Of a DNA stretch of 19,906 nucleotides, positions 1 through 8,051 are shown piece after piece (within the stretch, counting starts at the first letter, position 1; each line of letters starts with the position of its first letter). The notes below the pieces were generated by a model that ran no database searches, was not told the origin of the DNA, and saw only the letters and a list, made by a program, of their open reading frames with translations. Source of the stretch: Endomicrobiellum devescovinae (GTDB taxonomy: Bacteria > Elusimicrobiota > Endomicrobiia > Endomicrobiales > Endomicrobiaceae); contig JAIRSK010000066.1 of NCBI GenBank assembly GCA_031255495.1, forward strand, positions 1-19,906, read 5' to 3'. The translations under genes were made by a program, and so were the position numbers.

Positions 1-1278
1 GTTGATAAATCTCAAGGCAAGTATGGTTCCAAGAATATTCTAATGTATTATCTGGATTCTGGTATTGTCAACCATTTTGCCAAAGAGTACGAGATAAGCT
101 CAAAGAGATTTGAACTTGCGAAAGGAAAGTTTCGCGAGTATCAGCAAAAGAGTGTAACTACGGGCGTTAGTTCAATGCTTGTCAACGACAATATAATGCC
201 GTACTATGGCAAAGATTTTGAAAGAGTCCATATTTCTGTTTTTGAGGCATTGGATTACGCTTTATCGGGACGAGGCGATGACGCTGTTGTAGAAGCGCGC
301 CAGTTGGACTCTCTTTTTAAGAATTTTGCTGTTGATTCTAATTACAAAAATTTTTACAAAGATGATGGATTTGTAAGGTATTTTGCAGGTCTTATATATG
401 AAAATGCAGGCTATCTTAACGACGCATATATTTCTTATTCAAAGGCTTTAAAAGCTTATAAAAACGGGGTTGCTGGTATTGCTGTTCCTGAAGACCTTAT
501 TGACGATGCTTATACTTCTGCATTGCTGCTTGGAATGCCTGATAAAGCTAGTGAGATTAAAAAAGATTTCCCTCAGGCAAAAAAGCGGACTATTCCCGAG
601 AATTATGGCGAGTGCATAGTGTTTAACTACAACGGTTTTATCCCACAAAAAACTGAAACCGCTTTAGAGTTTGCTCTTGGCGATATGTGGATTTATGTAA
701 ACGCAGCTAATTTAGACAGTAAAGATATGGCTGATTTTGATAAAGCAAAATCTATAGGCGTATCTGCGTTTGCAAAAGATTATATTAGAGTTGCATTTCC
801 AAGATATAAAGATTTTGATAACAAAATAGTTTCTTTTAGAGTTAAATCAGAGACTCGTGAAGAAAAAGGATTTTTAGCTCAAGATTTGGGTAAAATTGCA
901 AAGGCATGTTTAAAGGATGAAACAGCTAAAGTTTATGCCAAAACTTTGGCAAGAGCCGCTATTAAGTATGTTATTGGCAAATCTGTTTCTAAAGAGCTTG
1001 GGAAACAAAACGGAGTTGTTGTTGAGCAGCTTTCTCAAGGACTTTTAAATATGTTCAGCGCTGCCACATCTTCAGTTGATAGGCGAGCATGGAATACTTT
1101 GCCCGATACAATTCTCATGTCAAGATTTTATTTACCTGAAGGAGTACATACGTTAAAAGTTGACTTTTTAGATGTAAAAGGCAAAGTTATAGAATCAAAA
1201 GATATTGAACTTGATATTAAAGCTGGTAAGAAAAATTTTGCTTTTATAAGAAGTTCAAGCATACATTGGGAAAAATAG
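1..1278 (+). CDS. COG3014-like tetratricopeptide-type protein, 5' partial
   Basis: The reading frame is open from the first base, so the gene begins upstream of the window; 425 residues are visible and an internal ATG at 43 is probably not the start. The visible N-terminal part (LDSGIVNHFAKEYEIS, about residues 18-34) looks like a TPR-type helical repeat, and a second repeat-like stretch lies near residues 120-140 (RYFAGLIYENAGYLNDAYIS). The C-terminal part contains DRRAWNTLPDTI followed by LPEGVHTLKV, which I recall as typical of the uncharacterised COG3014 family of bacterial cell-envelope lipoproteins. The missing N-terminus would be expected to carry a lipoprotein signal peptide. The biochemical role is unknown. 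The gene ends 12 bases before the start of nfnA, but no functional link is evident. Family assignment is by motif recall only. Confidence 0.65.
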   Translation, partial: VDKSQGKYGSKNILMYYLDSGIVNHFAKEYEISSKRFELAKGKFREYQQKSVTTGVSSMLVNDNIMPYYGKDFERVHISVFEALDYALSGRGDDAVVEARQLDSLFKNFAVDSNYKNFYKDDGFVRYFAGLIYENAGYLNDAYISYSKALKAYKNGVAGIAVPEDLIDDAYTSALLLGMPDKASEIKKDFPQAKKRTIPENYGECIVFNYNGFIPQKTETALEFALGDMWIYVNAANLDSKDMADFDKAKSIGVSAFAKDYIRVAFPRYKDFDNKIVSFRVKSETREEKGFLAQDLGKIAKACLKDETAKVYAKTLARAAIKYVIGKSVSKELGKQNGVVVEQLSQGLLNMFSAATSSVDRRAWNTLPDTILMSRFYLPEGVHTLKVDFLDVKGKVIESKDIELDIKAGKKNFAFIRSSSIHWEK

Positions 1279-1290
1279 TTGAGGAAGAAA

Positions 1291-2136
1291 ATGTATAAAA
1301 TTGTGCGAAAAAAAGAAATTGGGAACAAAGTTCATAATCTTGAAATTTATGCTCCTGAAATTGCAAAGAATGCAAAAGCAGGGCAATTTGTAATATTTAG
1401 AATTGATGAGAAAGGAGAAAGAGTTCCCCTGACAGTTGCGGGAACCAACCCGCAAGAAGGCTTGGTAAGGATAATATTTCAAGAAGCGGGCAAAAGTACA
1501 ACTCATTTGGCGTCTCTTTGCGAGGGCGATTTTATTAGGGATTTTGTAGGACCATTGGGACACCCAACTGTTATAAAACATTATGGCACAGTTGTAGCTG
1601 TTGCCGGCGGGGTAGGGGCAGCAGAGCTTCTTCCTGTTATAAAAGAGCTAAAAACAGCAGGAAATAGAGTTATTACAATAGTAGGCGCTAGATGTAAAGA
1701 TTTAATTATACTTGAAGATGAGCTTAAACAAGAAAGCGATGCTTTACTTTTTGCCACAAACGATGGGACTTGCGGGGTTAAAGGTTTTGTAACTGACATT
1801 TTAAAAGAAGTTATGGATACGCAAGAAATAAATATAGTTTATGCCATAGGACATGTTCCTATGATGAAGGCAGTAGCGGAACTTACTAAAGAAAAACATA
1901 TAGAAACTGTAGTCTCTCTAAACCCAATTATGCTAGATGGCACTGGTATGTGCGGGGCTTGCAGGGTTACCGTGAATGGCAAGACAAAGTTTGCTTGCGT
2001 AAACGGACCGGAGTTTGACGCTCATTCTGTGCATTGGGACGAGCTTTCTTCACGTTTAAATTCTTTTAAAGATTTAGAGAAAATTTCATTTGACAATTTT
2101 ACCGTTCGCAGGGAGTGCAAATGTCGCAAAAAGTAA
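1291..2136 (+). CDS. nfnA: NfnA: FAD/[2Fe-2S] small subunit of NADH-dependent ferredoxin:NADP+ oxidoreductase
   Basis: Predicted 281-residue cytoplasmic flavoprotein of the ferredoxin-NADP+ reductase superfamily, the small subunit of the electron-bifurcating transhydrogenase that couples NADPH, NAD+ and ferredoxin. The FAD motif RVPLT is at residues 44-48 and the NAD-binding loop GGVGAAE at 106-112. The C-terminal cluster motif DGTGMCGAC...FAC has Asp216, Cys221, Cys224 and Cys236. In the related PyrK proteins the first position is Cys; Asp at this place is characteristic of Nfn small subunits. The frame opens with a TTG at 1279, but ATG 1291 is the better start because GAGGAAG (1281-1287) sits just ahead of it. 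The 3' end overlaps nfnB by 16 bases, indicating a coupled operon. Annotation pipelines may call it sulfide dehydrogenase subunit beta (SudB) or a dihydroorotate dehydrogenase electron-transfer subunit; the adjacent GltD-like partner supports Nfn/Sud. Confidence 0.88.
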   Translation: MYKIVRKKEIGNKVHNLEIYAPEIAKNAKAGQFVIFRIDEKGERVPLTVAGTNPQEGLVRIIFQEAGKSTTHLASLCEGDFIRDFVGPLGHPTVIKHYGTVVAVAGGVGAAELLPVIKELKTAGNRVITIVGARCKDLIILEDELKQESDALLFATNDGTCGVKGFVTDILKEVMDTQEINIVYAIGHVPMMKAVAELTKEKHIETVVSLNPIMLDGTGMCGACRVTVNGKTKFACVNGPEFDAHSVHWDELSSRLNSFKDLEKISFDNFTVRRECKCRKK

Positions 2137-3485
2137 ATATGCCCGAAAGGGATCCCCAAATAAGAAGAAAAGATTTTAAGCAGGTTAATACAGGTTATTC
2201 TAAGGAAGAAATGCTTGCTGAAGCAAAAAGATGTTTACAATGTAAGAATCCTATGTGTGTAAAAGGCTGTCCTGTTGAAATAAATATTCCTGGGTTTATT
2301 AAATATCTTGTTGAAGACAATCCATCGGAGGCAATGAAAGTTTTAAAACAGAAGACTAACCTCCCAGCAGTTTGCGGCAGAGTTTGCCCTCAAGAAAATC
2401 AATGTGAAAAATCTTGTATTTTATCAAAAAAAGGCGAAGCTGTTTCCATCGGCAACTTAGAACGCTATGCTGCAGACGCTACATCAAATATTGAAGACAA
2501 CATTGCAATTAAAAAAAACGGTATGAAAGTTGCGGTCGTAGGGTCGGGACCTGCGGGTTTAACATGCGGGGGCGATTTGTTAAAACTTGGATACGACGTT
2601 ACTGTTTACGAGTCTCTTCATGATAGCGGCGGTGTTTTGCGTTACGGAATACCAGAGTTCAGGCTTCCTAAAAAAGTTTTAGATATAGAAATAGAAAAGT
2701 TAAAAAAGCTCGGTATGAAAATAGTTCTCAATACTCTTATCGGCAGAACAAAGACGATACAGAATTTATTTGACGAAGAGTTCAAAGCAATTTTCGTCGC
2801 TGTTGGAGCAGGTCTTCCTGTCTTCCCAAAAATTCCAGGAGAAAATTTGAACCATATTTATTGTTCCAACGAGTTTTTAGTACGCGTTAATTTAATGCGT
2901 GCATTTGATTTTCCGCATTATGATACGCCTGTGTACAGTGGGAAAAACGTTATCGTTGTCGGAGGCGGCAACACTGCTATGGATTCTGCTAGGACAGCTG
3001 TTCGTCTTGGCGCAAACAGCGTGAAACTTATTTATAGAAGATCTGAAGAGGAAATGCCGGCAAGACGTGAAGAACGCAGGCATGCCAAGGAAGAGGGCGT
3101 AGAATTTATAACGCTTACTAATCCTGTAAACTTTCTCGGCGATGAGAAAAAAGCTGTTAAGGCTGTGGAGTGCGTTAAGATGCTGTTAGGAGAGCCTGAC
3201 GAATCCGGCAGAAGACGCCCCTATGAAATGGAGGGATCAAATTATACAATAGATGCTGACATGGTTATTCTTGCTTTGGGATTGCACCCAAACCCTATTT
3301 TGCCTTCGCTTACTAAAGGATTGAATATAAATTCTCACGGACATATTGTAATTGACGTTAATTATATGACTTCAATATCTGGAATTTTTGCAGGAGGCGA
3401 CATTGTCGGAGGCGACACAGTTATTTCTGCAATGGGAATGGGCAAAAAAGCTGCTAAAGCGATAGATAACTATCTTAAAAAATAA
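2121..3485 (+). CDS. nfnB: NfnB: GltD-like large subunit of NADH-dependent ferredoxin:NADP+ oxidoreductase
   Basis: Predicted 454-residue iron-sulfur flavoprotein resembling the glutamate synthase small subunit. The N-terminal domain has eight cysteines for two [4Fe-4S] clusters (Cys38, 41, 46, 50 and Cys85, 89, 95, 99). A Rossmann FAD motif GSGPAGLTCGG lies at 141-151, an NADPH motif GGGNTAMDSA at 281-290, and the C-terminal FAD signature GGDIVGGD at 425-432. Together with NfnA this forms the bifurcating NfnAB complex. The frame could open at GTG 2115, but ATG 2121 is preferred: GGGAG (2111-2115) is 5 bases upstream. The start lies inside nfnA, consistent with stoichiometric coupled translation. 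No glutamate synthase large subunit is nearby, which argues against a GltD role. A Sud (sulfide dehydrogenase) label would describe the same family. Confidence 0.9.
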   Translation: MSQKVNMPERDPQIRRKDFKQVNTGYSKEEMLAEAKRCLQCKNPMCVKGCPVEINIPGFIKYLVEDNPSEAMKVLKQKTNLPAVCGRVCPQENQCEKSCILSKKGEAVSIGNLERYAADATSNIEDNIAIKKNGMKVAVVGSGPAGLTCGGDLLKLGYDVTVYESLHDSGGVLRYGIPEFRLPKKVLDIEIEKLKKLGMKIVLNTLIGRTKTIQNLFDEEFKAIFVAVGAGLPVFPKIPGENLNHIYCSNEFLVRVNLMRAFDFPHYDTPVYSGKNVIVVGGGNTAMDSARTAVRLGANSVKLIYRRSEEEMPARREERRHAKEEGVEFITLTNPVNFLGDEKKAVKAVECVKMLLGEPDESGRRRPYEMEGSNYTIDADMVILALGLHPNPILPSLTKGLNINSHGHIVIDVNYMTSISGIFAGGDIVGGDTVISAMGMGKKAAKAIDNYLKK

Positions 3486-3499
3486 TACTGCGAGAGCGA

Positions 3500-5506
3500 A
3501 TGCGCGATATGAAAGACTTAAAGAATATACTTTTTAAATTATGCTTTGTTAATTTTTTGTTTTTGTTGTTCATGTCAGCATATAGATTTATATTTTTTAC
3601 TCATTTCGGAAAAGGCGTTGATTTACGCGGTTTCGGATTTGATATTCTTAAAGCGTTTTTCATGGGAAGTCGGTTAGATTTGTCTGTTATAGCTTTGATT
3701 AATATTCCTACTGCTCTTATATTTGTTGTCATTCTTATTCTTAAGAAAAATACTCTATTTAAATCATTCTTTTCATTTCTTAAATACTATTATTGTATTT
3801 TAATCGGTCTAATTTTGACCATCTTTTGTGTAGATTTTAATTTTTATTCATATTTTCAGGATCATATCAATATTTTGGTTTTTGGATTGTTTGAAGACGA
3901 TACAATGGCTCTAATTCAAACTTTCTACCAAAATTACAATCTGTTATTAATAGGTGCTTGTATAGCTTTTTTCTTTGTAACAGCTTTTTTTGCAAGTAAG
4001 TTTGTATTAAAATTTAAAGAATATAATTTTAAATTTCCAAATATATTTGTAAGAATTGGGGTTTCTCTGTTAACTCTTGCGTTTACTGCTATAGCTATAA
4101 GAGGGACATTTGCAATGTACCCTATTGGGGTATATTCTGACGTTTCGGCAAACATGTTTATTAACAAAACTGCTATCAATTGTTTTTACACTTTACAAAA
4201 AGCTTTTGAACATAGAGAGATGGAAAGACAAGATCTTGATTATGTAGAAAAAGCCGGGTATAAAGAAAATATCAGACAGGCATTTGCGGATTTTCTAGAA
4301 AAAAATATCAATGAGATTCCACAGAATAACCCTGAAACATCTCTTATTTTTAAAACTCAATATAACTCGCAATTAGAAAAATTAAAGCCAAATGTTATTT
4401 TCATTTTAATGGAAAGTTTCGGCAGCGATTTAATTAAATATAATTCTCCAAAGTTTAATGTTTTAGGCAGTCTAAAAAAACATTTTGATGAGGATATAGT
4501 TTTCTATAACTTTACATCTGAAGGAAGGATTACAATAGAGACGATAGAAGCTTTGTTTTTAAATATTGTCTTTAAGCCAAGCACCTCTATGCGTATACCT
4601 CAATCCAAGTATGTATTTAGGGAATATCCTTTTGCTTCGGTAGCTCCCTATAAGAAAAAAGGATATAACACATCATTTATATACGGCGGTAGTTCTGGTT
4701 GGAGAAATATCGGGACGTTCGCGTCAAATTTGGGTTTTAATAAAGTTCTGGGAGAGGGACGTTTAAAATCAAGCTGGAGCAAGGGATCTTGGGGTATTTA
4801 CGACGAATATTTGTTTGACGCAATTTTTGAAGATTTAATATCTGAAAGTGGCAGTAAATTTATTTTTGCTTTGACTACTTCAAATCACAGTCCTTATACT
4901 CTTCCAGAAGGTTATAAAGTCATGTCTTTGGAAATACCAGAATCTCTTAAGAAAAAAATATACGACATGGACGAAGCAGGAAAAAGATTTGCAACATATC
5001 AATACGCAAATGAGATGCTTGCTCATTTTATTGACAGAGTCAAAAATTCAAAGTATTCGGACAATACTATAATTGCCGTTACTGGCGACCACAGCTTTAA
5101 TCTTTACCAAATAGACAGTTTGCTAGATAGAGTTAAAATTCCGTTTTATTTGTATGTGCCTAAATCTATAAATCCAAAAAATATAGACACATCTGTTTTT
5201 GGTTCCCATTTGGACATAATGCCCACGTTGTACAACCTTTCTCTTTCAAATGAAAGTTATATATCTGAAGGTATAAATTTGTTTTCAAGCAAGGCTAAAG
5301 ATAATTCAATAGTTTATCAAGAGTTTATTATGGACAAATCTTATGCTGTAGAATGGAAGTTTTTAGATAATAAAGCATCATATTATATATGGGACAAGGA
5401 TTATATTCTTAGATCTTCCCCAAAAACAGATAACCACAAAAGGCTTGAGAAACATCTTTTGTCTATGGTTGCAATCTCAGATTACTTAATTAAAAACACG
5501 GGATAG
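3500..5506 (+). CDS. LtaS/MdoB-like membrane sulfatase-fold transferase
   Basis: Predicted 668-residue inner-membrane enzyme of the alkaline phosphatase superfamily, the group holding lipoteichoic acid synthase and phosphoglycerol/phosphoethanolamine transferases. About five membrane segments can be seen near residues 10-33, 65-82, 95-112, 147-165 and 183-202, followed by a large extracytoplasmic catalytic domain from about 295. Metal and catalytic motifs are present: Glu305 in ILMESFGSD, candidate nucleophile Thr345 in GRITIE, His463 in TSNHSPY, Asp530-His531 in TGDHSF and His570 in GSHLDIMP. This order and spacing match LtaS-like enzymes. The likely reaction is transfer of a phospho-alcohol head group to an envelope glycan or lipid; donor and acceptor cannot be read from sequence. 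ATG 3500 is used although its Shine-Dalgarno match is weak; ATG 3509 is an alternative. It lies 14 bases after nfnB and 14 before hydF, so co-transcription is likely without obvious functional relation. Confidence 0.82.
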   Translation: MRDMKDLKNILFKLCFVNFLFLLFMSAYRFIFFTHFGKGVDLRGFGFDILKAFFMGSRLDLSVIALINIPTALIFVVILILKKNTLFKSFFSFLKYYYCILIGLILTIFCVDFNFYSYFQDHINILVFGLFEDDTMALIQTFYQNYNLLLIGACIAFFFVTAFFASKFVLKFKEYNFKFPNIFVRIGVSLLTLAFTAIAIRGTFAMYPIGVYSDVSANMFINKTAINCFYTLQKAFEHREMERQDLDYVEKAGYKENIRQAFADFLEKNINEIPQNNPETSLIFKTQYNSQLEKLKPNVIFILMESFGSDLIKYNSPKFNVLGSLKKHFDEDIVFYNFTSEGRITIETIEALFLNIVFKPSTSMRIPQSKYVFREYPFASVAPYKKKGYNTSFIYGGSSGWRNIGTFASNLGFNKVLGEGRLKSSWSKGSWGIYDEYLFDAIFEDLISESGSKFIFALTTSNHSPYTLPEGYKVMSLEIPESLKKKIYDMDEAGKRFATYQYANEMLAHFIDRVKNSKYSDNTIIAVTGDHSFNLYQIDSLLDRVKIPFYLYVPKSINPKNIDTSVFGSHLDIMPTLYNLSLSNESYISEGINLFSSKAKDNSIVYQEFIMDKSYAVEWKFLDNKASYYIWDKDYILRSSPKTDNHKRLEKHLLSMVAISDYLIKNTG

Positions 5507-5520
5507 TAGCGGAGGCAGAT

Positions 5521-6756
5521 GTGAAAGCTCTTACGATCCAAATAGGGATTTTCGGCAGAACAAACGTCGGGAAATCATCTTTGATGAATTTTATGACAAA
5601 TCAAAAAACTTCCATTGTTTCAGAAATTGCAGGCACTACAACTGATGTTGTCTGGAAACAAATGGAGCTTAACCCTCTAGGACATATAACTCTTTTTGAT
5701 ACTGCTGGAATTGACGATACTTCCTTACTTGGCTCCGAGCGAATAGAAAAAACTAAAAGAGCTTTTGATTCTTCTGACATTGTTATTTTAATGTGCGAAT
5801 CTGGAAAGTTTGAAGAGTTTGAAGAAAATATAATAAAAGAAGCAGAAAAAAGGAAAACTCCATGCTTTATAGTGGTAAGCAAAATTGATTTAAAACGACC
5901 TTATGACACATTTCTTAAAAGCTTAAAAAAGTTTACACAACACATATTATTATTTTCAAGCGTCACGGGAAATCGCGACGATTTTCTTAATTCTTTAAAG
6001 AGGTTTCTTCTTGAAGTTTTGCCTGATAATTATATAGAAAATTATCTATCTTTAAGAAAGATAGTCAAAAAAGATGACACTGTAGTCCTTGTTATGCCAA
6101 TAGATTTAGGCGCTCCTAGGGGCAAAATAATAATGCCTCAAGTCCAGACGGTAAGGCATATATTAGATTTGCACGCAGCTTCTTATACTGTTCAAGATAC
6201 AGAATATGAAATGGCTTTACAAAATTTAAAAAAACCTCCTGTACTTGTGATAACCGATTCGCAGGCAATTAAACAAGTATCTGCAAAGACTCCAAAGAAT
6301 ATAAAGCTTACTACTTTTTCAATAATTTATTCCGCCGATAAATCCGACATAGTTGAAATGGCAAGAGGCGCAGCTGCTTTGAATAATCTCAAAGACGACG
6401 ATAAAATTTTAATTGCCGAAGGATGTACCCACCATGCTACTGCAGATGATATAGGCAGAGTTAAACTTCCTAAATGGATAGCAGAATATTCAAAGAAAAA
6501 CGTAGAAATAAAATATGTGTCAGGACAAGATTACCCTAAAGATTTGAAAGATTACAAAGTTATAATACATTGCGGCGGTTGTACTTTAAATAGAAAAGGC
6601 ATGCTTTCTCGTTTAAACAAAGCCTTAGAAGCAGGCATCCCTATAACAAATTACGGTATTTCCATATCTGTTTTTAATGGCGTTATAGAGAAAGTTTTGG
6701 AGGTTTTCCCAGAGGCGTTATCTGTTTATAAGACTACGTTGAAAAGTATTAGGTAA
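5521..6756 (+). CDS. hydF: HydF, [FeFe]-hydrogenase H-cluster maturation GTPase
   Basis: Predicted 411-residue scaffold GTPase that assembles the 2Fe subcluster and delivers it to [FeFe]-hydrogenase, working with the radical-SAM enzymes HydE and HydG. The N-terminal G domain has the P-loop GRTNVGKS (12-19), Thr39/40 in switch I, DTAG (60-63) and SKID (120-123) at the G4 site, where NKxD is usual. The C-terminal cluster domain carries the HydF signature CTHH (302-305) and HCGGC (350-354), giving Cys302, Cys351 and Cys354 for the [4Fe-4S] cluster. The start is GTG 5521, set by GGAGG (5511-5515) five bases upstream; no competing ATG fits. HydE, HydG and the hydrogenase itself are not in the window. 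The tpiA promoter lies within the last codons of this gene. Confidence 0.93.
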   Translation: MKALTIQIGIFGRTNVGKSSLMNFMTNQKTSIVSEIAGTTTDVVWKQMELNPLGHITLFDTAGIDDTSLLGSERIEKTKRAFDSSDIVILMCESGKFEEFEENIIKEAEKRKTPCFIVVSKIDLKRPYDTFLKSLKKFTQHILLFSSVTGNRDDFLNSLKRFLLEVLPDNYIENYLSLRKIVKKDDTVVLVMPIDLGAPRGKIIMPQVQTVRHILDLHAASYTVQDTEYEMALQNLKKPPVLVITDSQAIKQVSAKTPKNIKLTTFSIIYSADKSDIVEMARGAAALNNLKDDDKILIAEGCTHHATADDIGRVKLPKWIAEYSKKNVEIKYVSGQDYPKDLKDYKVIIHCGGCTLNRKGMLSRLNKALEAGIPITNYGISISVFNGVIEKVLEVFPEALSVYKTTLKSIR

Positions 6757-6767
6757 ATCTGTATAAT
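6739..6767 (+). promoter_or_regulatory. sigma-70-type promoter for tpiA
   Basis: TTGAAA (6739-6744) and a perfect TATAAT (6762-6767) are separated by 17 bases. The -35 falls inside the 3' end of hydF and the -10 just after its stop. Transcription would start near 6774, giving a leader of about 40 bases that ends in the ribosome site AAAAGGAG (6801-6808) ahead of tpiA. Seen directly in the sequence; activity is inferred. Confidence 0.7.
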
Positions 6768-6815
6768 TAGATAGCAAATATAAACTTTTAAGAAATAAGA
6801 AAAAGGAGTTTTTGT

Positions 6816-7568
6816 ATGAGAAAGCCGTTGATGGCAGGAAATTGGAAGATGAACAAAACAGTTGCAGAAGCTGTTAGTGTTGTAAAAGCATTGAAAAGTT
6901 CAATTGCCGACGTTACGGATGTAGAAGTTTTGATTTGCCCTACTTTTACGGCTCTTTATGCTGTAAATAATGAAGTTAAGGGTTCAAATATTAATATTGG
7001 CGCACAGAACCTATTTTGGGAACCTAAAGGTGCGTTTACGGGCGAAATTTCTCCTACTATGGTAAAAGATACTGGATGTTCTTACGTTTTAATAGGACAT
7101 TCCGAACGCAGACAATATTTTAACGAAACAGATGAAACTGTAAACAAAAAAACAAAAGCTGCTCTTGTTGCAGGATTAATTCCAGTGATATGCATAGGGG
7201 AAACGCTTAAAGAAAGAGAACAAAATATTACATTTAAAGTTATAGAAAAACAAATAAAAGAAGGACTTGCCGGGCTTACCCCACAGCAAGCCGAAACTAT
7301 AGTTATAGCTTACGAGCCTGTATGGGCTATTGGAACAGGCAAAACTGCAACTCCTGATCAGGCTCAGGAAGTACATGCTTTTACAAGGAATGTATATAGT
7401 CAAATGTATGGCGATGCCTCTCAAAAAGTAAGGATTCTCTATGGTGGCTCTGTAAATCCAACAAATGTTTCTGATCTTATGAAACAGCCTGATATAGATG
7501 GTGGTCTTGTGGGCGGAGCAAGCTTGGAAGCGGAATCTTTTACAAAACTTGTAAAATACTCTAAATAA
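6816..7568 (+). CDS. tpiA: Triosephosphate isomerase
   Basis: Predicted 250-residue cytoplasmic (beta/alpha)8 enzyme interconverting dihydroxyacetone phosphate and glyceraldehyde-3-phosphate. All catalytic landmarks are present: Asn9 and Lys11 in NWKMN, electrophile His95 in IGHSERR, catalytic base Glu167 in AYEPVWAIGTGK (the start of flexible loop 6), and the phosphate-binding YGGSV and GLVGGASL loops near the C-terminus. Length is normal for the family and there is no sign of damage. The ATG has a strong AGGAG site 7 bases upstream and its own good promoter inside hydF. It is followed 18 bases later by rpiB, so it is the first gene of a sugar-phosphate block leading through ribose-5-phosphate isomerase and transketolase. 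Confidence 0.97.
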   Translation: MRKPLMAGNWKMNKTVAEAVSVVKALKSSIADVTDVEVLICPTFTALYAVNNEVKGSNINIGAQNLFWEPKGAFTGEISPTMVKDTGCSYVLIGHSERRQYFNETDETVNKKTKAALVAGLIPVICIGETLKEREQNITFKVIEKQIKEGLAGLTPQQAETIVIAYEPVWAIGTGKTATPDQAQEVHAFTRNVYSQMYGDASQKVRILYGGSVNPTNVSDLMKQPDIDGGLVGGASLEAESFTKLVKYSK

Positions 7569-7586
7569 AAATATTTGAGAATACAA

Positions 7587-8051
7587 ATGGAAAATATAAA
7601 AAAACTTGCGTTTGGCACTGATCATGCTGCAACAGAAATAAGAGAAACAGTAAAAAAATATTTGCATGATATGGGATATGAAGTTGAAGATTTTGGTTTT
7701 TGTGGACAGGGTAGCTGCGATTATCCTGACTTTGCCGTACAAGTTGCAGAGTCTGTTGCTAATAAAAAAGCAGACAAGGGAATTCTTATATGCGGTACTG
7801 GAATAGGTATGTCTATTGCAGCAAATAAAGTGAAAGGAATAATAGCTGCTGTTTGTTGGGACGAAGATACTGCAAGACTTGCCTCTCAACACAATTGCGC
7901 TAACATTTTGTGTTTAGGTTCTAGAACAGCGACTCTTAGCGAGATTTGCCACAGAATAAAAACTTTTTTGAACACGCCTTTTGAAGAAAGACACAAAAAA
8001 AGAATAGATAAAATAAAAGAAATTGAAAAACAGCAATATCGTTGCCAATGA
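7587..8051 (+). CDS. rpiB: Ribose-5-phosphate isomerase B (RpiB/LacAB family)
   Basis: Predicted 154-residue cytoplasmic isomerase interconverting ribulose-5-phosphate and ribose-5-phosphate. Family motifs seen are GTDHAA (10-15, Asp12-His13), DYPDFA (45-50), the active-site ICGTGIGMSIAANK (68-81, Cys69) and QHN (101-103) before the ANILCLG strand. The C-terminal tail is charged and lysine-rich. The frame can be read back to TTG 7575, but ATG 7587 is the natural start. Its last four bases form an ATGA overlap with the downstream lipoprotein gene, suggesting translational coupling. An allose-6-phosphate or galactose-6-phosphate isomerase is conceivable in this superfamily, but the pentose-phosphate neighbours favour RpiB. 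Confidence 0.92.
   Translation: MENIKKLAFGTDHAATEIRETVKKYLHDMGYEVEDFGFCGQGSCDYPDFAVQVAESVANKKADKGILICGTGIGMSIAANKVKGIIAAVCWDEDTARLASQHNCANILCLGSRTATLSEICHRIKTFLNTPFEERHKKRIDKIKEIEKQQYRCQ

Noticed and set aside
7176..7892. Antisense open frame of 238 codons across tpiA and rpiB
   Set aside because: It lies wholly opposite two clearly functional genes, has a Phe/Tyr/Ser-rich composition typical of reverse-complemented AT-rich code, and has no recognisable motif.
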